A stretch of 53,437 bases of DNA from CAG-390 sp964590755 (GTDB taxonomy: Bacteria > Bacillota > Clostridia > Oscillospirales > CAG-272). The stretch covers positions 1 through 53,437 of the forward strand of contig CAZPYK010000005.1 in the NCBI GenBank assembly GCA_964590755.1, written 5' to 3'. The translations under genes were made by a program, and so were the position numbers. Under the pieces are notes generated by a model. The model ran no database searches, had not been told where the DNA came from, and saw only the letters and a list, made by a program, of their open reading frames with translations. Shown here piece after piece: positions 49,079-53,437 of this stretch; position 1 is the stretch's first letter; the number at the start of each line of letters is the position of its first letter.

Positions 49079-49924
49079 ATGAAAGTCACGACCTTTGAAC
49101 TCTCACCCGAATACCGCGGTGCAACGCTCACCGCATACATTGTCGACAACACGCCCGAGTTGAAGCTTAAGCCGCGCCGCGCGGTCATCGTTTGCCCGGG
49201 AGGAGGCTATCACTTTCTCTCCGACCGTGAGGCGGAGCCGGTGGTAATGCAATTTTTGGCGGCAAACATGAACGTTTTTCTGCTTCGTTACACAGTCGGA
49301 AAAAAGACCGACACAAGTGCGGGAGCCGTCGATTACGCGCCCCTGATCGAGGCGGGAATGGCGATCAAATTCGTTCGCGAGCACGCCGAGGAATACGGCA
49401 CAGACCCCGAAAAGGTGTTCATTCTCGGTTTTTCCGCCGGAGGACACGTTGCCGCCTCCGCGGGTACGCTTTGGAATATTCCCGAGGTCCGCACGGCTCT
49501 CGGCATCGGAGCGGAGGGCTGTCCCGAGGGCATAAATCGCCCGAACGGCACCATTCTCTGCTATCCGGTCATAACCGGCGGCGACAAAGCGCATAAGGGC
49601 TCGGTCAAACATTATTCGGGACACGACGAGCTGACCGACGAGGACATCGAACGCTTCTCGCTTGAGCTGCACGTCGATGACACCACCGCGCCCGCCTTCA
49701 TCTGGCACACCGCCTCGGACGGCACCGTGCCTGTCGAAAACTCGCTGATGTACGCCACGGCGCTTTCGGCTCACAAGATCCCATTTGAGCTTCACATCTA
49801 TCCCGCGGGCAAGCATGGGCTCTCGCTTTGCAACGAATTCACCTGCTCACAAAACGAAAAGAACATCGTTCCGTATGCCGAGGGCTGGATAGACCACGCC
49901 GTCAAGTGGGCGAAAAGCTTCTGA
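49079..49924 (+). CDS. Alpha/beta hydrolase, BD-FAE-type esterase
   Basis: The 281-residue protein has VIVCPGGGYHFLSDREAEPVV (oxyanion), LGFSAGGHVA (Ser), WHTASDGTVPVENS (Asp) and GKHGLSL (His), the pattern of acetyl xylan or feruloyl esterases of the BD-FAE group. There is no signal peptide, so it would act on imported oligosaccharides. AAAGGA precedes the start. It converges on recX with a 16-base gap and no clear terminator. Confidence 0.9.
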   Translation: MKVTTFELSPEYRGATLTAYIVDNTPELKLKPRRAVIVCPGGGYHFLSDREAEPVVMQFLAANMNVFLLRYTVGKKTDTSAGAVDYAPLIEAGMAIKFVREHAEEYGTDPEKVFILGFSAGGHVAASAGTLWNIPEVRTALGIGAEGCPEGINRPNGTILCYPVITGGDKAHKGSVKHYSGHDELTDEDIERFSLELHVDDTTAPAFIWHTASDGTVPVENSLMYATALSAHKIPFELHIYPAGKHGLSLCNEFTCSQNEKNIVPYAEGWIDHAVKWAKSF

Positions 49925-49940
49925 GCCGCCGAACTCGATC

Positions 49941-50576
49941 TTATCGATCCCGCGTCGCCGCACGTATATCCGACATCGAAAATCCGCGGCGCATCAGCGC
50001 CGCTACCGCGCGCTCGCGCTCATGCGCTTCCCGCGGAAGGGTACCGCCGTATTTCTTATCGATAACGCGAGCGCAAAGCTCGGCGAAATCGACGTCATTC
50101 AAATAATCGTTTGCCGCGTCGGCAGCATTCCCTCGATAACCGAGGGAATACAGCCGCGCGGCAATATATTTTCGCCCGCGGCATTGTGCCACACACCGCT
50201 CCGCCTCGCGCAGAGCGGCATTTCGTTCATCTATCAGACCCTCCGATGCAAGCTCCGCGACCGCCGCCTCGGCGGCATCGCGCGAATGCCCCTTCATGAT
50301 GAGCTTGCGTCTGAGCGTCTCCTTTGAATTTGCACCGTATGCCAATATTCCCGCACCGCGCCGCACAGCCTCGGCTTTTTTCGACAGCCGATCAAGCTCG
50401 TCAAACTCCTCGAAAGTCATCTCGTCGCCGCGATGAAGCCTGTGCGCACGATAATCGGAAAGCGTCAAAAGCAATGCGCGACGCTCGCTTCTACCCTCAT
50501 CGTCGGATATCTCAATATCGACGAGCACCGCTCCGCCGCCGTCCGCCTCACGCACCGACCCGACCTTTATCGTCAT
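49941..50576 (-). CDS. recX: RecA regulator RecX
   Basis: RecX binds RecA filaments and limits their activity. The 211-residue protein has three-helix repeats: GAGILAYGANSKETLRRKLIMKGHSRDAAEAAVAELASEGLIDE and YIAARLYSLGYRGNAADAAND. It follows recA by nine bases, the standard operon. Confidence 0.92.
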   Translation of the reverse strand: MTIKVGSVREADGGGAVLVDIEISDDEGRSERRALLLTLSDYRAHRLHRGDEMTFEEFDELDRLSKKAEAVRRGAGILAYGANSKETLRRKLIMKGHSRDAAEAAVAELASEGLIDERNAALREAERCVAQCRGRKYIAARLYSLGYRGNAADAANDYLNDVDFAELCARVIDKKYGGTLPREAHERERAVAALMRRGFSMSDIRAATRDR

Positions 50577-50585
50577 CTCGGCTTA

Positions 50586-51698
50586 TTATTCGTCGTCCGA
50601 CAGCGCTATATCCAGCTCGTCGCCGTCATCATCATCGTCAAGCTCGAATTCGTTGTCGTTTTCGGCAATTTGGTCACCGAGAGAACGTATCTTAGAATCA
50701 AGCTCGTCAAACAACGCGGGTGTCGTTTCTATGGCATGACGCGCATTGTCGCGTCCCTGCCCCAGCCGCTCGCCGTTATAGGATATCCACGAGCCGCTCT
50801 TTTGAATGACACCGAGCGTCAGCCCCATGTCCAATATCTCGCCCGCGCGGGAAATGCCCTTGCCGTAAAGAATGTCGAATTCGCAGGTCCTAAACGGCGG
50901 CGCGACCTTGTTTTTGACGACTTTGCACTTTACGCGGTTGCCGTAGATATCGTTGCCGTTCTTAAGCTGCTCCGAGCGGCGCACATCTATTCTCACCGAC
51001 GCATAGAATTTGAGCGCGCGTCCGCCCGTCGTGACCTCGGGGTTGCCGTATATCACGCCGACCTTTTCGCGAAGCTGGTTGATGAATATTACGACGCAGT
51101 TGCTCTTGGAGATCACCGCGGAAAGCTTTCTCATAGCCTGCGACATAAGTCTTGCCTGCACACCGACCGAGGAGGCTCCCATATCTCCCTCTATCTCCTG
51201 ACGCGGGACCAATGCCGCGACCGAGTCTATGACCACGATGTCGATGGCTCCCGAGCGCACCAGCGCCTCGGTGATATCAAGCGCGTCCTCGCCGCAGTCC
51301 GGCTGTGACACCAAAAGATTGTCTATATCCACGCCCAGCGCGCGCGCATAGACCGGATCCAGCGCATGCTCGGCATCGATAAACGCCGCCTCACCGCCGC
51401 TCTTCTGTATCTCGGCAACGACATGAAGCGCCACCGTCGTTTTACCGGAAGATTCCGGACCGTATATCTCTATTATTCTGCCGCGCGGCAAGCCCCCGAT
51501 GCCCAAAGCCATATCCAGCCCCAACGAGCCGGTGTGGACCGCCTGCACCTCCATGTGCGTATTTTCGCCCAGCCTCATTATCGCACCCGAGCCGAAATCG
51601 CGCTCGATCTGCGTGATGGCGGTCTTGATCGCCTTCTGCTTCTCGCTCTTATCATTTCCCACCGGAACCACCGGCGCCGATTTTTTTGCTTGCTTCAT
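50586..51698 (-). CDS. recA: Recombinase RecA
   Basis: RecA pairs homologous DNA and activates LexA cleavage. The 370-residue protein has Walker A YGPESSGKTT, IVVIDSVAAL, and INQLREKVGVIYGNPEVTTGG. The C-terminus is a very acidic tail (FELDDDDDGDELD), common in RecA. The ATG at 51698 has AAAGGGGA. It is the first gene of the recA-recX pair. Confidence 0.98.
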   Translation of the reverse strand: MKQAKKSAPVVPVGNDKSEKQKAIKTAITQIERDFGSGAIMRLGENTHMEVQAVHTGSLGLDMALGIGGLPRGRIIEIYGPESSGKTTVALHVVAEIQKSGGEAAFIDAEHALDPVYARALGVDIDNLLVSQPDCGEDALDITEALVRSGAIDIVVIDSVAALVPRQEIEGDMGASSVGVQARLMSQAMRKLSAVISKSNCVVIFINQLREKVGVIYGNPEVTTGGRALKFYASVRIDVRRSEQLKNGNDIYGNRVKCKVVKNKVAPPFRTCEFDILYGKGISRAGEILDMGLTLGVIQKSGSWISYNGERLGQGRDNARHAIETTPALFDELDSKIRSLGDQIAENDNEFELDDDDDGDELDIALSDDE

Positions 51699-51737
51699 TG
51701 CTGTGTCCCCTTTTTGAGCTTTATTTCTTTCGTTTAT

Positions 51738-51766
51738 ATTATACAGCACTCATCTTGGCTTGTCAA
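51738..51766 (-). promoter_or_regulatory. Consensus promoter of recA
   Basis: On the minus strand TTGACA (51766-51761) and TATAAT (51743-51738) are 17 bp apart. No GAAC-N4-GTTC LexA box is visible within about 100 bases. Confidence 0.88.
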
Positions 51767-51786
51767 TAGCTTTTTGAAATTATTTT

Positions 51787-51809
51787 GTTCCGAAAACGGA
51801 ACTTTTTTT
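51787..51809 (+). other. Palindrome upstream of the recA promoter
   Basis: GTTCCG-AAAA-CGGAAC is a perfect 6-bp inverted repeat followed by TTTTTTT on the plus strand. It looks like a short plus-strand terminator, but no plus-strand gene precedes it. It lies 21 bases upstream of the recA -35 and could be an operator. Confidence 0.45.
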
Positions 51810-51830
51810 GTATCGGACTCATTTTGGCGC

Positions 51831-51877
51831 AAAAAAGCGCGCCTTCGGATTCTCAAATCGGAATCAAGAAGGCGCGC
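51831..51877 (-). terminator. Rho-independent terminator of the SDR gene
   Basis: GCGCGCCTTC (51837-51846) pairs with GAAGGCGCGC (51868-51877), followed on the minus strand by TTTTTT. Confidence 0.88.
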
Positions 51878-51905
51878 ATATTCGGTTTGTCGAAAAAAAG
51901 CGGTC

Positions 51906-52688
51906 TTATTTTTTCTGCTGGCGGCACCAGATCTTCATCACGAGCCTGTGCGGCAAAAGCTTGGTGAGCAGCACCTGCCCGCGTATCTGCGCACCGCAGA
52001 TCGATACATCCTTGCCGCGCGACATATCCGCAAGCGCACGACGCACGACCTGATCGGCGGTGTAAAATCTGTTATAATAGGTTATGGTGTCGTCGCGCAC
52101 CGCGGTGTCAAAGAACTCGGTCTTGACCCAGCCGGGGCATACAGCCATGACGCGTATTCCCCTGCCGCTTCTTTGCAGCTCGGTGTTGAGAGATCTTGTA
52201 AAGCTGAGCACAAATGCCTTTGTCGCGCCGTAAACGTTGATATACGGCACCGGCTGGAACGCCGACAGCGACCCGAGCTCAAATATCTCGGCTCCCTTTG
52301 ACATATACGGCAGCGTTCTGTAGGTCATGGCAACGAGCGAGCGAGCGTTGAGATCGATCATTGCAAGCTGCCCCTCAAGCTCAAGCCCTTCAAAGCTGCC
52401 GAATATTCCGAAGCCCGCGGCATTCACCAGCACGCGCACCCGGGGCTTTTCCGCTTCAAGCAGCGCGGCATAGCTTGCCACACCGGCGTCGTTTGAAAGG
52501 TCGAGCGCGATGACCTTTGCCGGAACGGCTGTCTCGGCGGCAAGCGCCTCAAGGCGCTCGCGTCGACGCGCTATCAGCCAGATCTCGTCAAGCTCCGCAC
52601 GATGCTTTTCGGCAATGCGCAAGGCAAATTCGCGCCCCATGCCCGAGGATGCCCCCGTCACCACCGCTATCCTTTTGTTTTCTTCCAT
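51906..52688 (-). CDS. Short-chain dehydrogenase/reductase
   Basis: The 260-residue protein has the NAD(P) motif VVTGASSGMGREFALRIA, LVNAAGFGIFG, the catalytic Ser in LGSLSAF and YGATK (Tyr, Lys). It resembles the DltE/YqjQ type of classical SDR enzymes. The substrate is unknown. GGGAG about ten bases before the ATG supports the start. It follows the phosphofructokinase gene by 15 bases, so both are probably cotranscribed. Confidence 0.92.
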   Translation of the reverse strand: MEENKRIAVVTGASSGMGREFALRIAEKHRAELDEIWLIARRRERLEALAAETAVPAKVIALDLSNDAGVASYAALLEAEKPRVRVLVNAAGFGIFGSFEGLELEGQLAMIDLNARSLVAMTYRTLPYMSKGAEIFELGSLSAFQPVPYINVYGATKAFVLSFTRSLNTELQRSGRGIRVMAVCPGWVKTEFFDTAVRDDTITYYNRFYTADQVVRRALADMSRGKDVSICGAQIRGQVLLTKLLPHRLVMKIWCRQQKK

Positions 52689-52703
52689 TTTCGGATATCT
52701 CCC

Positions 52704-53437
52704 TTAAATAATATAATAGCACGGAATGCCGTTCGAATATCTCGGGTAAGCCTCACCCTCGATAAGCGGCAGAATATAACGACAGCAGGCATCGGTGACA
52801 TCATCCCCCGCGGCGTTGATATATTCGTCGGGAACGTTCTTTATCTTGTTGGCTATCTCTCCGACATCCGCGTGCGATATCTCAACGTCATAGCCCCGCT
52901 CGCCCACGATGCGGCGCATCGTCATCATCTCTCTGCTGACGCCCTCGCGCGCCGCGGCGACCGCCGCCTTGCCAACGCGGACCGATTCATCGATATCGGT
53001 GAGAGAGGCGATATGCCCCGCGCACCGCTGGGGAAGGTTCAGCTCAACCGAGCGCACCTTGCAGCCGAGCTCGGCGCGCACGGCAAGCTCAAGCGCCTTG
53101 CCGGTTCCGGACAGTTGCTTGTGACCGAAAACATCCGTCGTGCCGACGTCGACCCCTTCGCAAACATATCTGCCGTCGGCAAAGCGTATACCCTCGGACA
53201 CTGCCACCACCACGCAGGGATGCAGCGCAAGTCTTTCGCGCAAACGCGCGAAAAACGCATCGAGGTCAAAGGGGCGCTCGGGCAGATAAACAAGATCGGG
53301 AGCTATACCGTTAAGCAGTCTCGGCGCCGCCGCCGCCGCGGTCAGCCAGCCCGCATCTCTGCCCATTATCTCAACTATCGTCACGGCGGGAACGGTATAT
53401 ACCGCGCAATCGCGAATTATCTCCTGCATCGTCACCG
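52704..53437 (-). CDS. 6-phosphofructokinase, C-terminal part (cut by window edge)
   Basis: About 240 residues are visible. The frame is open to the window edge, so the N-terminus is missing. TIVEIMGRDAGWLTAAAAAPRL, GHKQLSGTGKALE and a C-terminal part ending NGIPCYYII match phosphofructokinases, closer in pattern to the long PPi-type or mixed subgroup than to the E. coli ATP enzyme. The residues deciding between ATP and PPi use lie off the window. Confidence 0.85.
   Translation of the reverse strand, partial: VTMQEIIRDCAVYTVPAVTIVEIMGRDAGWLTAAAAAPRLLNGIAPDLVYLPERPFDLDAFFARLRERLALHPCVVVAVSEGIRFADGRYVCEGVDVGTTDVFGHKQLSGTGKALELAVRAELGCKVRSVELNLPQRCAGHIASLTDIDESVRVGKAAVAAAREGVSREMMTMRRIVGERGYDVEISHADVGEIANKIKNVPDEYINAAGDDVTDACCRYILPLIEGEAYPRYSNGIPCYYII

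Overview
This 53.4 kb window looks like chromosome of a spore-forming, Gram-positive anaerobe of the class Clostridia, probably a gut member of the Oscillospirales (the order is an inference). Evidence: spoIVB, ylmC/ymxH and a ytvI-like gene (sporulation), Firmicutes-type ribosome binding sites, many strict TTGACA-17-TATAAT promoters, an ECF transporter S component, a VanZ protein, clostridial MarR/ABC-exporter cassettes and fairly GC-rich coding sequence. Most of it is ordinary chromosome. No CRISPR array, prophage, rRNA or tRNA gene was seen.

Layout. 0-3.3 kb: a TIR-GNAT fusion gene next to one end of a dispersed hairpin repeat, then tsf and rpsB read leftward from one promoter. 3.3-7.3 kb: ylmC, two zinc-ribbon membrane proteins, and a DUF2975/Xre/DUF4173 operon. 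7.4-14.6 kb: a secreted carbohydrate-binding protein, a lipoprotein, a MATE exporter behind a LysR gene and a small acidic ORF, a divergent second LysR gene and a lipid kinase. 14.6-20.6 kb: zapA, a U32 protein and an acid-tailed membrane protein in one operon; an RNHCP protein; a VanZ operon; a lipoprotein. 20.8-31.8 kb: two MarR-controlled heterodimeric ABC exporter cassettes pointing away from each other with spoIVB between them. The left one carries a Gly/Pro-rich zinc-ribbon protein and the right one ends in a possible PD-(D/E)XK-fold protein.

31.8-36.6 kb: a large surface protein (possible Cys/His catalytic domain, SH3, two C-terminal repeats), a HAD phosphatase and a sulfatase. 36.6-42.3 kb: the second hairpin repeat, then a leftward operon (ECF S component, class I amidotransferase, split chromate transporter) and, divergent from it, a TIM-barrel protein with a polytopic membrane protein. 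42.3-45.2 kb: holA, the third hairpin repeat (between 13-bp direct repeats) and a ytvI-like permease. 45.3-53.4 kb: nitroreductase, esterase, efp, a CD1247-type acidic Cys-rich protein, a DtxR-like regulator, flavin reductase, a second esterase, recX-recA, an SDR enzyme and the end of a phosphofructokinase gene cut by the window edge.

The most unusual content is the TIR-GNAT fusion, the three-copy multi-hairpin element that abuts the starts of the TIR gene and holA, the possible nuclease-fold gene coupled to an ABC exporter, and a family of shared terminator stems. Family names rest on motifs recognised by eye; no database search was run.
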